64,000 bases of DNA from Haloarcula vallismortis ATCC 29715 (GCF_000337775.1 NZ_AOLQ01000042.1:124001-188000); one strand, 5' to 3'; positions 17,964 through 27,679 are shown, counted from the stretch's first letter. The notes: generated from the sequence alone by a model not told the origin. Translations and numbers: made by a program.

Positions 17964-18764
17964 TTACTGCTGGCCGAACCACTTGTTCGTCAGGTCCTGA
18001 TAGGTGCTTCCGTCCCTGACAGTGGACAGCCCGTCATTGAGTGCCTGCGTGAACTCGTCGTCGCCTTCCCGGACGCCGAACCCGAAGTTCTCGCCCGTCT
18101 CGTAGGTGAAGGCGATGGTGACCGGACGCTGGGCGGCGAAAGTTTGTGCGACCGGTTCATCGATGACAACGGCGTCGATGTTACCGTTCTGGAGGTCCTC
18201 GACTGCCAGCACGTAGTTGCCGTAGGAATTGTAGTTCGACTCGTCGAGATTGCCCGGTTCGATGAGTTCGTCCTGCACCGTCGTCTCGCCGGTGGTACCC
18301 TTCTGTGCGCCGATTGAACGGCCGGAGAGGTCCGACAGCGATTCCGGCGAGAAGTCGCCGTCCTCCCGGACGACAATGGCTTGGTTCGAGCTGTAGTACG
18401 GGTCGGTGAAATCGATAGTCTCGTCGCGCTCGTCGTTGATGCTCATGCCTGCGGCGACCACGTCGATATTCTCGTTGGTCAGCGCCGGAATCAGGGACTT
18501 GAACTCGTACTCCTCCCAGCCGGCCAGGGTGTAGTCGGTCTCGTCGACGACCGCTTCGAGCAGGTCGATATCGAACCCGACGAGTTCGCCGTCCTGCTTC
18601 ATCTCGAACGGGGGGAACCCGGGCGCGGTGCCGGCAGTGATTTCGGTCGTACCGTCGTCACCGTCACCGCCACCGCCGCCGAAACAGCCGGCGAGCGAGA
18701 CAGTTACTGCGGTTCCACCGACCGTGGAGAGGTACTGGCGTCGTGAAAGGCCGTCGTCTGACAT
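17964..18764 (-). CDS. Polar amino acid ABC transporter substrate-binding lipoprotein
   Basis: Encodes 266 residues. The start MSDDGLSRRQYLSTVGGTAV has a twin arginine, and LAGC is the lipobox, so export by Tat and lipid anchoring are expected. The body matches family 3 solute-binding proteins: TAGTAPGFPPFEMKQDGELV, GFDIDLLEAV, and later VVIDEPVAQTFAA. The Met at 18764 is chosen over the one four codons upstream because GGTGAGGA lies a few bases before it and a TATA box lies at 18789-18798. First gene of the operon. The substrate cannot be decided from sequence. Confidence 0.95.
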   Translation of the reverse strand: MSDDGLSRRQYLSTVGGTAVTVSLAGCFGGGGGDGDDGTTEITAGTAPGFPPFEMKQDGELVGFDIDLLEAVVDETDYTLAGWEEYEFKSLIPALTNENIDVVAAGMSINDERDETIDFTDPYYSSNQAIVVREDGDFSPESLSDLSGRSIGAQKGTTGETTVQDELIEPGNLDESNYNSYGNYVLAVEDLQNGNIDAVVIDEPVAQTFAAQRPVTIAFTYETGENFGFGVREGDDEFTQALNDGLSTVRDGSTYQDLTNKWFGQQ

Positions 18765-18788
18765 AGTCCTCACCACACGACAGACCGG

Positions 18789-18798
18789 AATATATCTT
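18789..18798 (-). promoter_or_regulatory. TATA box of the amino acid ABC transporter operon
   Basis: On the minus strand it reads AAGATATATT, about 25-34 bases before the chosen start at 18764. Confidence 0.5.
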
Positions 18799-18834
18799 AC
18801 GTGTTACCCACAGGGGTGGTATTCGTGGTCGTGG

Positions 18835-19323
18835 TCAGTCGTCGGCGCGTGCCGCGTGCTGGCTGTCGGCCGATTGCACCGACGGTGACTCTGCCGTGTC
18901 GGTGTAGGCCCACGCCGTCGCCGCGACCATCGACCCGAAGATGAGCTGTGCGGCCCCGTGGTGGAGTACCTGCGCCGTGGCACCGAAGTTGAAGATGGTG
19001 TTCGCGCCGAGGAGAATCTGCATTGGGAGTACGACCGTGGCGATGCCTGTTGCGAGCTTGATCCGCCGGCTGTACTCGCCGCGCCACGCGGCGATTGTCG
19101 ATCCGAGAATGCCGAACCCAGTAATCATTGCGACTAAGCGGTGGAACCACTCGACGAAGCTCGCCCAGTTTGCGGGGAACAGCCCCATCCAGCCGTCACA
19201 GAACGGCCAGCGTGCCTCACAGGTCAGCCCGGCACCGATAGCACCGGTGTACACGCCGAGCAGGATGAGTGCGAACGTCAGCACCGTCGTCGTCGCCACC
19301 AGTCGGCGGAAACGGGTGGTCAT
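18835..19323 (-). CDS. ctaA: Half-size heme A synthase (CtaA/COX15 family)
   Basis: Encodes 162 residues with four hydrophobic helices, half of the eight-helix bacterial CtaA, as known for archaeal forms. The Cys pair in the first outer loop (LTCEARWPFCDGW) and the two heme-ligand type His positions (EWFHRLVAM and VLHHGAAQL) are visible. It would oxidise heme O to heme A for terminal oxidases; two copies probably dimerise. It stands alone; no oxidase genes are adjacent. Confidence 0.9.
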   Translation of the reverse strand: MTTRFRRLVATTTVLTFALILLGVYTGAIGAGLTCEARWPFCDGWMGLFPANWASFVEWFHRLVAMITGFGILGSTIAAWRGEYSRRIKLATGIATVVLPMQILLGANTIFNFGATAQVLHHGAAQLIFGSMVAATAWAYTDTAESPSVQSADSQHAARADD

Positions 19324-19410
19324 ACCTAGAGCTTCGGTTGCACGTACTTATGCTCTCTTTTCCCGTTCGGCCACGGAACACTATTATCTTTACTGATATT
19401 CTCGGAGTCA

Positions 19411-19421
19411 CCTTTATCTAC
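19411..19421 (+). promoter_or_regulatory. TATA-like box of the transducer gene
   Basis: CCTTTATCTAC lies about 31-41 bases before the ATG at 19452, in an AT-rich gap shared with the divergent ctaA gene. Confidence 0.35.
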
Positions 19422-19451
19422 AGCTGTTATCCAATGTAACATAGCTACCCC

Positions 19452-21365
19452 ATGTTCGACCAGATCCGCACCTATTTCTACGGCCAGCGGTCCCGTTCTC
19501 CGGACGCTGCGGCCAGACGGGCGGACGGCGGATTCATCGCGAGTGACGGGCAGACTCGCTTTCTGGCCGACGCCATTGACCCGAACTCGCCACGCCTCAA
19601 CGACCGCTTCGACGACCCCGATAAGGCCGCTGTTGGGACACAGCACGTCGAGCGGCAGTTCGAACTCGAACCTGACGAACTCCGAGCACTGATCGACGAA
19701 TACGAAACCGCCGGCATAAGCCAGCGGGAGTTCATCGCCACCCAGGGATTTGTCGCCGAATCGCTCGTCGAAGGTGCGTTCGAACAGCTCCGGGATGAAC
19801 TCGGCCCGGACGCACAGACTACTATCGACGCTGTCGAGGCCGAGCTTCACGAAGGGCTGAAGACGACACAATCGGTCTCTCAGGCCGGCATCAATGCGTT
19901 CGCTCAGTCCGGGGCTGAAAGCGGCGCTAACGGGGGGTTCGACTATCACGACGTGTTGCAGCATATCGGCACGCCGCTCTTTGTACTGGACACGAACGGT
20001 GATATCCTCAGCTGGAACAGTTCTATCGAAAACCTCACGGGCGTCTCCGAGGCTGAAGCAAAGGAGATGGAGATGGCGAGTATGGCGTTCTATCCGGACG
20101 GCCGGCGCGGGAAGACCCTCGCCGACAAGGTTCTCGACGCCCCGGAGACGACCCACAGAGAGTACGACGTGCCGAAGGTCGAGGACGAGGACTTCACGCT
20201 GTACCGCGACACGAGCGTGATGGCCGACCAGCACGGGACCGAACGCCACATCTCGTTCAGCGCGGCCCCAATTTACGATGCGGAGGACGAACTCATCGCG
20301 GTCGTCGAGATGGTTCAGGACCGAACTGACGAGGCCAACCGCCACGAAGCCGTGACGAGTCTGGTCGATGAGGTCAAATCGACCATGGCTGCACTCAAGA
20401 ACGGCCGCCTCGACGCCCGAGCGTCGTTCGACCGGACTGACGGCGGCGAGTACGTCGACGATCAGCTGTACGAAGTCGTCGGCTCGCTCAACGATATGGC
20501 TGAACGGGTCGAGCAGCTAGCGGATCAGGTGGACGAACAGGCACAGCAACTCGCGGTCACTATCGAACAGGCGAATTCGTCCGCGGGAGCTGTCGAGAGC
20601 CGAGTTGTCGAACAGACCGACTCCCTCACAAAGGCGGCTGACAACATTCAGGACATCGGGGCCGGGATGGAGGAGGTCGCCGCGACGTCAAGCGAAGTGG
20701 CGTCAGCAGCACAGCGCGCGAAGGCAGCCGCAGAAGACGGGTCAGCCGCCGGTGAAGCGGTCATGGACGTCACCGACGGGCTCGCCGAAACGAGCGAAGC
20801 CCTCGTCGACACCGTCACCGACCTCGACGACCAGATGGACGAGGTGAGCGAGATTGTCGAGATAATCGCCGACGTGGCGGAGCAGACGAATATGCTCGCG
20901 CTGAACGCCAACATCGAAGCGGCCAGGGCTGGTGAAAGCGGGAGCGGGTTCGCTGTCGTGGCCGACGAGGTGAAGACACTCGCGAATGAGACGAGCGAGT
21001 ACGCCTCCGAGATCTCGACGAGCATCACCACGATTCAGGACCAGGCGACCGAGACAGCCGAAATGGTCGAGACATCCCACGAGCAGGTCGAGCGTGCAGA
21101 GTCCGAGATCGAGGAAGCACTGGATTCGCTAGACGAGATTTCCGACGCCGTCGAGGAGGCGACGAGGGGTATCCAAGAGGTCGCCGACGCCAACGACGAT
21201 CAGGCGAGCGCTATCGAAAGCGTGACTTCGATGGTCGAAGACGCACAGAACCACGCCCAAGAGGCCGAAGCGGCGACGAAGGAAATCGTCAAGGCGACCG
21301 ACCGGCAGGAAGACGCGGTCACCGAGCTGACGGACAGGGTCGGGGAACTGACGAATACGAACTGA
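19452..21365 (+). CDS. Soluble methyl-accepting chemotaxis transducer with PAS domain
   Basis: Encodes 637 residues with no membrane helix, so it senses in the cytoplasm. Residues 1-150 form a helical domain of unknown type (RFLADAIDPNSPRLNDRF, then GISQREFIATQGFV). A PAS domain follows at about 170-290 (HIGTPLFVLDTNGDILSWNS), then a HAMP-like linker, then the long coiled coil with the signalling tip IADVAEQTNMLALNANIEAA (about 475-495) that docks CheA and CheW. No che genes are adjacent. Signal unknown; PAS could bind heme, flavin or a metabolite. Confidence 0.95.
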   Translation: MFDQIRTYFYGQRSRSPDAAARRADGGFIASDGQTRFLADAIDPNSPRLNDRFDDPDKAAVGTQHVERQFELEPDELRALIDEYETAGISQREFIATQGFVAESLVEGAFEQLRDELGPDAQTTIDAVEAELHEGLKTTQSVSQAGINAFAQSGAESGANGGFDYHDVLQHIGTPLFVLDTNGDILSWNSSIENLTGVSEAEAKEMEMASMAFYPDGRRGKTLADKVLDAPETTHREYDVPKVEDEDFTLYRDTSVMADQHGTERHISFSAAPIYDAEDELIAVVEMVQDRTDEANRHEAVTSLVDEVKSTMAALKNGRLDARASFDRTDGGEYVDDQLYEVVGSLNDMAERVEQLADQVDEQAQQLAVTIEQANSSAGAVESRVVEQTDSLTKAADNIQDIGAGMEEVAATSSEVASAAQRAKAAAEDGSAAGEAVMDVTDGLAETSEALVDTVTDLDDQMDEVSEIVEIIADVAEQTNMLALNANIEAARAGESGSGFAVVADEVKTLANETSEYASEISTSITTIQDQATETAEMVETSHEQVERAESEIEEALDSLDEISDAVEEATRGIQEVADANDDQASAIESVTSMVEDAQNHAQEAEAATKEIVKATDRQEDAVTELTDRVGELTNTN

Positions 21366-21537
21366 GGGCCGAAGACGGTCCAGCACGCTGCTGTCCCGGC
21401 GGAGGATATTTTCCAATTGACGGGACGCGACCGGGGCAAAATTCGCTGTAACCAGCCGACATTCGACAACCGTCGTTGTACCGCTCGTCCGTTGACGGTA
21501 AACTTGTCTTTTTTACAGTAGGGTTCGACATCCGGGT

Positions 21538-23790
21538 ATGGGACTTGACGAGGACGCACTGGAGTACCACCGGAGCAAGCCGCCGGGGAAGATAGAGATT
21601 GCGACGACAAAGCCGACAAACACGCAGCGTGACCTCTCACTAGCGTATTCGCCGGGCGTGGCCGCACCGTGTAACGAGATAGACGAAGACCCCGAGCGGG
21701 CCTTCGAGTACACCGCAAAAGGGAACCTCGTGGGCGTCGTCTCCGACGGCTCGGCGGTGCTCGGCCTCGGCGACATCGGACCGGAAGCCGGGAAGCCGGT
21801 CATGGAAGGCAAGGGCGTGCTGTTCAAGCGGTTCGCCGACATCGACGTGTTCGACGTGGAACTGGACACGGACGACGCCGAGGCGATGATACAGACAGTG
21901 GCGGCAATGGAGCCGACCTTCGGCGGTATCAACCTCGAAGATATCGCCGCCCCGGAGTGTTTCGAAGTCGAGCGCCGGCTCAGCGAGAAACTCGACATCC
22001 CGGTGTTCCACGATGACCAACACGGCACCGCGATAATCTCCGGTGCGGCGCTGGTCAACGCGGCCGACATCGCCGGGAAGGAACTGGAAGATCTAGAGGT
22101 CGTCTTCTCCGGGGCCGGAGCGTCCGCGATTGCCTCCGCGAAGTTCTACGTCTCGCTGGGCGTCTCGAAGGACAACATCACGATGTGTGACTCCTCGGGT
22201 ATCATCACCGAGGAACGAGCGACCCACGAGGACCTCAACCGATTCAAACAGGAGTTCGCCCGCGATATTCCGGAGGGCGGCCTCGCCGACGCGATGGACG
22301 GGGCCGACGTGTTCGTCGGCCTCTCCGTCGGCGGCATCGTCGATCAGGAGATGGTGCGGTCGATGGCAAGCGACCCAATCATCTTCGCGATGGCGAACCC
22401 GGACCCAGAAATCGCCTACGAGGACGCCAAGTCCGCCCGAGACGACACGGTCATTATGGCGACCGGCCGTTCTGACTACCCGAATCAGGTCAACAACGTC
22501 CTCGGGTTCCCGTTCATCTTCCGCGGGGCGCTCGACGTGCGGGCGACCGAAATCAACGAGGAGATGAAAGTGGCAGCGGCCCGAGCGCTGGCCGACCTCG
22601 CCAGACAGGACGTGCCCGACGAGGTTGTCAAGGCCTACGGCGACCAGCCGCTGCAGTTCGGCCCCGACTACATCATCCCGAAACCGCTCGACCCGCGGGT
22701 TCTCTTCGAGGTGACCCCCGCGGTCGCGGAAGCCGCCATCGAGAGCGGCGCGGCGCGAACGGAAATCGACACCGACGCCTACGTCGAGCAACTCGAAGCC
22801 CGACTCGGGAAGTCCCGCGAGATGATGCGCGTCGTGCTCAACAAGGCCAAAAGCGACCCCCAGCGGGTCGTCCTCGCCGAGGGCCACGACGAGAAGATGA
22901 TCCGCGCGGCCTACCAGCTCGTCGAGCAGGGCATCGCCGAACCGGTCCTCATCGGCGACGCCGACCAAATCGAGTCCACGCGCCGGAAGTTCGGCCTGGA
23001 GTTCGACCCCGTCGTCGTCGACCCCGAGACGGCCGACGTGGCCGACTACGCCGACCGACTGTACGAGATTCGCCAGCGGAAAGGCATCACGCGCCGCGAG
23101 GCCGAGGAGCTGGTCCGGGACGGGAACTACCTCGGCAGCGTGATGGTCGAGATGGGTGACGCCGACGCAATGTTGACCGGGTTGACCCACCACTACCCAT
23201 CGGCCCTGCGCCCGCCGCTACAGGTCATCGGTACGGCCGACGACGCCGACTACGCGGCCGGGGTGTACATGCTGACGTTCAAGAACCGCGTCATCTTCTG
23301 TGCCGACACCACAGTCAATCAGGCCCCCGACGCGGACGTCCTGGAGGAGGTCACGCGCCACACCGGGGAACTGGCCCGGCGGTTCAACGTCGAACCGCGA
23401 GCGGCGATGCTGTCGTACTCGAACTTCGGCAGCGTCGACAACCCTGGAACGAAGAAGATCCGCCGAGCGGTGTCCCGGCTACAGGACGACGACCGCGTGG
23501 ACTTCCCTGTCGACGGCGAGATGCAGGCCGACACCGCCGTCGTCGAGGACATCCTGCAGGACACCTACGAGTTCTCAGAACTCGACGAGCCCGCGAACGT
23601 CCTCGTGTTCCCCAACCTCGAAGCCGGGAACATCGGCTACAAGCTCCTCCAGCGACTGGGCGGCGCTGAGGCCATCGGACCGATGCTCGTCGGCATGGAC
23701 AAACCGGTCCACGTCCTCCAGCGCGGCGACGAGGTCAAAGATATCGTGAACCTCGCCGGCGTTGCCGTCGTCGACGCTCAACAGGAGTAA
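21538..23790 (+). CDS. maeB: NADP-type malic enzyme fused to a phosphotransacetylase domain
   Basis: Encodes 750 residues. Residues 1-430 form the malic enzyme: malate to pyruvate plus CO2, with the catalytic [12 protein letters not shown] region, the metal-binding VFHDDQHGT, and the Rossmann segment [14 protein letters not shown]. Residues 430-750 resemble phosphate acetyltransferase ([37 protein letters not shown]); in MaeB proteins this part is regulatory and does not act as a transacetylase. With ppsA in the same window it can feed pyruvate to PEP. A T6 run before the gene (21508-21513) may mark an upstream terminator. Confidence 0.96.
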   Translation: MGLDEDALEYHRSKPPGKIEIATTKPTNTQRDLSLAYSPGVAAPCNEIDEDPERAFEYTAKGNLVGVVSDGSAVLGLGDIGPEAGKPVMEGKGVLFKRFADIDVFDVELDTDDAEAMIQTVAAMEPTFGGINLEDIAAPECFEVERRLSEKLDIPVFHDDQHGTAIISGAALVNAADIAGKELEDLEVVFSGAGASAIASAKFYVSLGVSKDNITMCDSSGIITEERATHEDLNRFKQEFARDIPEGGLADAMDGADVFVGLSVGGIVDQEMVRSMASDPIIFAMANPDPEIAYEDAKSARDDTVIMATGRSDYPNQVNNVLGFPFIFRGALDVRATEINEEMKVAAARALADLARQDVPDEVVKAYGDQPLQFGPDYIIPKPLDPRVLFEVTPAVAEAAIESGAARTEIDTDAYVEQLEARLGKSREMMRVVLNKAKSDPQRVVLAEGHDEKMIRAAYQLVEQGIAEPVLIGDADQIESTRRKFGLEFDPVVVDPETADVADYADRLYEIRQRKGITRREAEELVRDGNYLGSVMVEMGDADAMLTGLTHHYPSALRPPLQVIGTADDADYAAGVYMLTFKNRVIFCADTTVNQAPDADVLEEVTRHTGELARRFNVEPRAAMLSYSNFGSVDNPGTKKIRRAVSRLQDDDRVDFPVDGEMQADTAVVEDILQDTYEFSELDEPANVLVFPNLEAGNIGYKLLQRLGGAEAIGPMLVGMDKPVHVLQRGDEVKDIVNLAGVAVVDAQQE

Positions 23791-23894
23791 CAAGCGCCGC
23801 TCGGTCTGAACGTACCGACGACTGCTTTTGTCGAACTGAGATGGAGTCACCTGTCAGAAAGCTCAGCGTTCAGGCCCGCCGCCGGAACGCGATG

Positions 23895-24155
23895 TCACGT
23901 GTCGTCTCGCCGTTGACCGCGGGTCGGTGGGTGGATGAAGAGCGCATCGACGACCGTCACAGCGCCGACAAGTGATCCGCCAGCGATTGCCGCCTGACGC
24001 GAGAGGTCCAGAACGAACGCGGCGGCGAGCGTGAGGACGAACACCGCGGGGATGACGGCGAGGACGAGGTCGTGCCGCGTCGGCGACTGACGCGGCAATA
24101 GTTGCTCGACGTACTGTCCGCTGAAACCGTCCGGTCCATCGGTTCTGGTACTCAA
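23895..24155 (-). CDS. Small two-span membrane protein with a TTG start
   Basis: Encodes 86 residues. A polar N-terminus (MSTRTDGPDGFSGQYVEQLL) is followed by two helices (LVLAVIPAVFVLTLAAAFVL and AAIAGGSLVGAVTVVDALFI) and a basic tail. The start codon is TTG at 24155-24153. It is chosen because a full archaeal Shine-Dalgarno GGAGGTGA sits six bases upstream and a TATA box lies at 24191-24202. Function unknown. Confidence 0.75.
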   Translation of the reverse strand: MSTRTDGPDGFSGQYVEQLLPRQSPTRHDLVLAVIPAVFVLTLAAAFVLDLSRQAAIAGGSLVGAVTVVDALFIHPPTRGQRRDDT

Positions 24156-24161
24156 CGTAGC

Positions 24162-24169
24162 TCACCTCC
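24162..24169 (-). promoter_or_regulatory. Consensus Shine-Dalgarno deciding a TTG start
   Basis: On the minus strand GGAGGTGA, fully complementary to the archaeal 16S rRNA tail (ATCACCTCC), stands six bases before TTG at 24155. Most genes here lack such a site. Confidence 0.7.
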
Positions 24170-24190
24170 CACCGTATACTATCCAATTTC

Positions 24191-24202
24191 TAATATATAA
24201 AA
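24191..24202 (-). promoter_or_regulatory. TATA box of the 86-aa membrane protein gene
   Basis: AATATATAAA-like AT-rich core (minus strand TTTTATATATTA) about 36-47 bases before the TTG start. This leaves a short leader that includes the Shine-Dalgarno. Confidence 0.5.
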
Positions 24203-24443
24203 TTTGGTCTGTGTGACGTTCCCTGAACGTACACGATAATCGGTACGACTATTTCCATAACTTATGGAGATTATCTTGCACGGACAGCGACTGAAGGAGA
24301 GCTCCGCAGCACTCAGTTGCGATAATTTCTGCCTGTCGTCTGGTTTTCTCTCGGAGCCGCGGTTGTATGTGATATTTCAAGCACGACGGCTGTGCGCTGA
24401 ATGAGGAATGATGCAGCTACGTACCACTGTCGACGGCTATGTC

Positions 24444-24448
24444 AAAAA
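24444..24448 (-). terminator. Oligo-T tract after the RNase H gene
   Basis: On the minus strand T5 lies 27 bases beyond the stop at 24475, consistent with archaeal U-tract termination. Confidence 0.35.
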
Positions 24449-24474
24449 GTGCGATACCGTATCAGTCCGTCTCG

Positions 24475-25137
24475 TTAGTCCGACGCGCCGCCACGCTCCG
24501 CGCGTGACGGCGGCGGGACGCGTTCGTTGACGGTCGGCGCGTCAGGGAGGACACACCGGTCCGGCTCGCCGTTGACGTGTGCGTACTGGTCCGGTGCGTT
24601 CGCCAGCGGATGAGCAGGGTTGCGGTCGCCGGAGATCCGTGCGGCACGGACCTCGCCGAACCCGTTGATGCGTGCCTGAATCCCGCGCCAGTGCAGTCCT
24701 GTCGCCGGCGGGACCGACACGGAGTGTGGCGGGTCATAGGCAGAGCCATGAGAGGCCAGTACCTCCGCGTTCACGTTTTCAGCGAGCTGGTCGTGGTCGA
24801 TGAGTAAGCCGACACGGGCGTTGGGTGGAGCCCGTCTCGCAAGCACATCGAGCCCCAGATGGAGCGCCCGATACTCCGCAACGTTGTTATCTGGGCAGGT
24901 GTCGGGGACCGACAGCCTGACGACGCGTTCACCGTCGAGAGTTTCGACGACGACACCCAGCCCGCCTGTCGAGCTGTTCGAATCGCTGTTGGGCGATGTC
25001 GTGCCGTTGTGGGGTCTGAACGACCCGTCTGTGGCGATGTAGAAGTCTCGATGGTGACTCCGCGGCGGATGCGCGATGTGCGGCGTCGGTGATTCATCGA
25101 ACAGGTCTCGAAGTGACGGCCGGCCGTAAGCGGCCAT
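24475..25137 (-). CDS. rnhA: Ribonuclease H-like protein (type 1)
   Basis: Encodes 220 residues. The RNase H core runs from about 32 to 175: Asp37 in IATDGSF, Glu88 in NNVAEYRALHLGL, and Asp114 in LLIDHDQL match three of the four catalytic carboxylates. At the fourth position, where typical proteins read N..AD.LA, this one reads RNPAHPLAN, with His in place of Asp. It also carries a 30-residue N-terminal and a 45-residue C-terminal extension. It would remove RNA from RNA-DNA hybrids if active. Confidence 0.82.
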   Translation of the reverse strand: MAAYGRPSLRDLFDESPTPHIAHPPRSHHRDFYIATDGSFRPHNGTTSPNSDSNSSTGGLGVVVETLDGERVVRLSVPDTCPDNNVAEYRALHLGLDVLARRAPPNARVGLLIDHDQLAENVNAEVLASHGSAYDPPHSVSVPPATGLHWRGIQARINGFGEVRAARISGDRNPAHPLANAPDQYAHVNGEPDRCVLPDAPTVNERVPPPSRAERGGASD

Positions 25138-25161
25138 AGTTTCCGTTGGGTAAGCAGGATA

Positions 25162-25172
25162 ATAAATATATT
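25162..25172 (-). promoter_or_regulatory. TATA box of the RNase H gene
   Basis: Minus-strand AATATATTTAT lies about 25-35 bases upstream of the start at 25137. Confidence 0.5.
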
Positions 25173-25311
25173 CCCTCGACGGGGGTCGTTCCGGTGCGGC
25201 GGTATGGACAGCCTCCCGGACGGCATTGCTGCCATGTCAGACCTGTCCGCGTCGAATATGTTAGGCGGTGAGAAAGAGTTATATCGATGTAGAACTATGT
25301 TACCAATACAC

Positions 25312-25425
25312 ATGACTCCAACGAAAATTCGTGAACGACTCGAAGAATCGGAGGACCGGGTCGACACAGAGCTGTTCGTCAGTGCGTTAGAGTACGTTCG
25401 GGACGACGGGCGCACTCGTCGCTAA
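25312..25425 (+). CDS. Possible 37-aa small protein
   Basis: The short frame MTPTKIRERLEESEDRVDTELF... is acidic and helical, with codon use like nearby genes. The same frame is open back to 25204, but that part has an unlike composition (Met, Cys, Ser-rich) and lower GC. A T5 run follows at 25433-25437. Support is weak; only composition and context. Confidence 0.35.
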   Translation: MTPTKIRERLEESEDRVDTELFVSALEYVRDDGRTRR

Positions 25426-25532
25426 TCGCGTTTTTGTCGTGACTAGCGGAGGTGTATATTGCACCTAGCAGTAGTGGATGGCGAGACTAGCGAGCGTGAG
25501 CGATACCTGTCGGGCTACCGCGCCTGCCCTGC

Positions 25533-26228
25533 TCAGTCGTCGGCGAGTCGCCAGCCCTCGCCGACGGATTCGACGACACCGCGCCGCTCCATCTCGGTGG
25601 TAACCTCGCCCAGCCGGTTCGGCTGTGCGATCTCTAGGTTCGTCCGGTTGACGCCGTGGTACTCCTGAAGCAGACGGCGGATGTCGTCCGCAGTGTGAGT
25701 CTCCTGACCGCTTTTTTCCATGACGCCAGCGACGAGTTCGACCATGTCTTCGACGAAGTTCCAGGGGTAAACGACCCAGGTCCACTCGTCGAGGCGCTCG
25801 CCGACGAACTCAGGCTCGTGGTCGCTGGTCTGGAGCAACTGGAGTGTCGCCGTTCGGACGCTGCTCGGGTTTCGGTCGCGGACGCACTCCGCGGCCGTCT
25901 CGATGGACTGGCCAGTGTCGGCGATGTCATCGACGACCAGCACGTCCTTCCCCTCGACCGCACCGTCGGCCAGCGGGTATTTGACCTGTGCCTCCTCACC
26001 TTTCGCCGCGGTCCCGACGTAGTGTTCGACTTTCAGGCTCGCCAGGTCGTCCAGCCCGAGAAAGTCACAGAGGCAGCGTCCGCCGAACCAGCCGCCCCGC
26101 GCCAGTGCGACGACCACGTCGGGCTCGAACTCGGCGGCCTTCACGTCGTCGGCCACGTCTCGACAGAGGCCGTAGATGTACTCCCAGTCGGTGATGGTAC
26201 ATGAGAACTCGTCCGGTAGCTCGCCCAT
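25533..26228 (-). CDS. Phosphoribosyltransferase with C-terminal winged-helix-like tail
   Basis: Encodes 231 residues. Residues 1-160 are a type I PRTase: the PRPP loop is VLVVDDIADTGQSI (about 95-108), preceded by VVALARGGWFGG. The family moves a phosphoribose onto a purine base; xanthine or guanine PRTases are closest by pattern. The last 65 residues (HTADDIRRLLQEYHGVNRTN, then MERRGVVESVGEGWRL) look like a winged helix. It may be a regulator or bifunctional. Single gene, converging with the region at 25425. Confidence 0.87.
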   Translation of the reverse strand: MGELPDEFSCTITDWEYIYGLCRDVADDVKAAEFEPDVVVALARGGWFGGRCLCDFLGLDDLASLKVEHYVGTAAKGEEAQVKYPLADGAVEGKDVLVVDDIADTGQSIETAAECVRDRNPSSVRTATLQLLQTSDHEPEFVGERLDEWTWVVYPWNFVEDMVELVAGVMEKSGQETHTADDIRRLLQEYHGVNRTNLEIAQPNRLGEVTTEMERRGVVESVGEGWRLADD

Positions 26229-26296
26229 ACGAGATGGCGTGTGTGGCCGGACTTAACCGTTGCATATTCCGCGTCACTTGCGCCACAAGCGCCCGC

Positions 26297-27679
26297 TCAC
26301 TCTGCTGGGTCGCCCTTCCGGAACTCCCGGAGGACGACTGTCGCGTAGCTCCCTTTCGGGAGCGAGAACGTGAACGTCAGGTCAGCGCCGTCGCGCTCAA
26401 CGCCGAGGTCGGTCCGGAGCAGTATCGCGCGACGCGTCCCATCGCTGTCGAACGCACCGGGAAGGTCGAAGTCGTCCTGTTCGAGGCCGAGGTCGTCAAG
26501 GACTTTACGAGCAATGTCGCCCGGCTCGCCGCCGCCAAGCTCAGTGTCGGTCCCGACAAGCGGCGCGGTGACAAAGGCCCGGCCGCGCTCACAGTGGCGC
26601 TCGACGGTCGAGAGTCGCTTTGCCGTGACCTCCTGCGTCCGGTCAGCGTCCGGAATCGGGAAGTCCTCCGGTGCGTCGCTGTCCCGGAAACAGACCACGT
26701 CGCCCTCGACGGGTCGGTCGAAGGGAAGGCCCCGTTCCAGCCGCTCAGAGAGGATGCGATTGAACACGTAGGACTGGGCGGCGTTGACGAACAACGACTG
26801 GAGGTTAGACGGCAGCGCCTCCAGCGCCTCGCGGAAATCCGCTGGTTCGTCGGCCCCGTTCTCGACCAGCCGGTGACAGATAGAGCGTTCGTAGCCCAGC
26901 GCACCGGGAAGCCTGTCCAGCGCGCCGGCCCAGTCGTGGGTTTCGTCGACGTATGCCCGCGCCTCCTGTGTCGACTCGGGTTCGCGGTCGTGCGGGTTCC
27001 CGACGTAGGCGAGGACCGCGTCCTTCCACTCGCCGCGGGCGATTGCCAGCCCGACTTTGTGGGTGACCGGCCGGCGCGAGCCGAACCGCTGCTGGCCGAA
27101 GTAGTTGGGCACGCCGACTGTCGTATCGCCGTCCGGGAGCGCGGCGTCGCTGGAGCGGTCGCCGCCCGCCGTCGGGTCGCCCCCACTGGCGAATGCCTGG
27201 AGATCAGCAACCACGCTGGCAGCACTATCCGTGTTCTCGGTGTCACGGACGACGATTTCGAAGGCGTTGCCCGCCAAGTCGCCAAAGAGGATGGGGCGGC
27301 CGGCGCGGCCGATGACCTCGATGTCGGTGCCGCCAATCTCCGGCAGGTCCTCGGCCGTGACGCCTTTCACCGAGAACAGTTGGGTCGTGACCGCGCGCTT
27401 GTCCTTCGTCCCCGCCCACGACACACGCTCGCGGGAGATGCCCAGTCGGTCCGACAGTTTGCTGGCGAAGTCGTTTGTCTCCCAGTTCCGTAGCTCTGCC
27501 CGGAAGACGAGATGGGGGTACGCGCCGGTGTCGGCGTCGACCGGTTCGGTGTCGAACGCTTCCAGTTCCCGAACGCGGAAGTCCGCGGGGGAGACACGGA
27601 GGCGGCCGCCCACCCCGTCGGCGTCGCTGACGTAGTACTCCATCCCGACTGCCCGCTCGATTGGGTGGGCCGCTTGCAT
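26297..27679 (-). CDS. truD: tRNA pseudouridine(13) synthase TruD
   Basis: Encodes 460 residues. The catalytic Asp93 is in [12 protein letters not shown]. The N-terminal FRVRELEAF and the C-terminal segments [19 protein letters not shown] and [14 protein letters not shown] fit the archaeal TruD family. An inserted low-complexity stretch ([17 protein letters not shown], near 190-206) precedes [19 protein letters not shown]. The frame is open 25 codons further upstream (27754); the Met at 27679 is preferred because the extension is basic and unlike the protein. Confidence 0.95.
   Translation of the reverse strand: MQAAHPIERAVGMEYYVSDADGVGGRLRVSPADFRVRELEAFDTEPVDADTGAYPHLVFRAELRNWETNDFASKLSDRLGISRERVSWAGTKDKRAVTTQLFSVKGVTAEDLPEIGGTDIEVIGRAGRPILFGDLAGNAFEIVVRDTENTDSAASVVADLQAFASGGDPTAGGDRSSDAALPDGDTTVGVPNYFGQQRFGSRRPVTHKVGLAIARGEWKDAVLAYVGNPHDREPESTQEARAYVDETHDWAGALDRLPGALGYERSICHRLVENGADEPADFREALEALPSNLQSLFVNAAQSYVFNRILSERLERGLPFDRPVEGDVVCFRDSDAPEDFPIPDADRTQEVTAKRLSTVERHCERGRAFVTAPLVGTDTELGGGEPGDIARKVLDDLGLEQDDFDLPGAFDSDGTRRAILLRTDLGVERDGADLTFTFSLPKGSYATVVLREFRKGDPAE

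Larger units (their letters stand above)
24156..24474. other. 319-base intergenic region
   Basis: It holds the Shine-Dalgarno and TATA box of the gene ending at 24155, a TATA-rich core (24190-24203), and a minus-strand T5 tract (24444-24448) after the RNase H gene. It is less GC-rich than its surroundings. No open frame or RNA gene was recognised in the 24205-24440 part. Confidence 0.5.

Noticed and set aside
22093-23193. Frame antisense to maeB (366 codons)
   Set aside because: Complement of malic enzyme coding sequence; no family match and no promoter.
24205-24440. Possible RNA gene in the 319-base gap
   Set aside because: No tRNA arms, box C/D motif or strong fold could be seen by eye; left as unexplained intergenic DNA.
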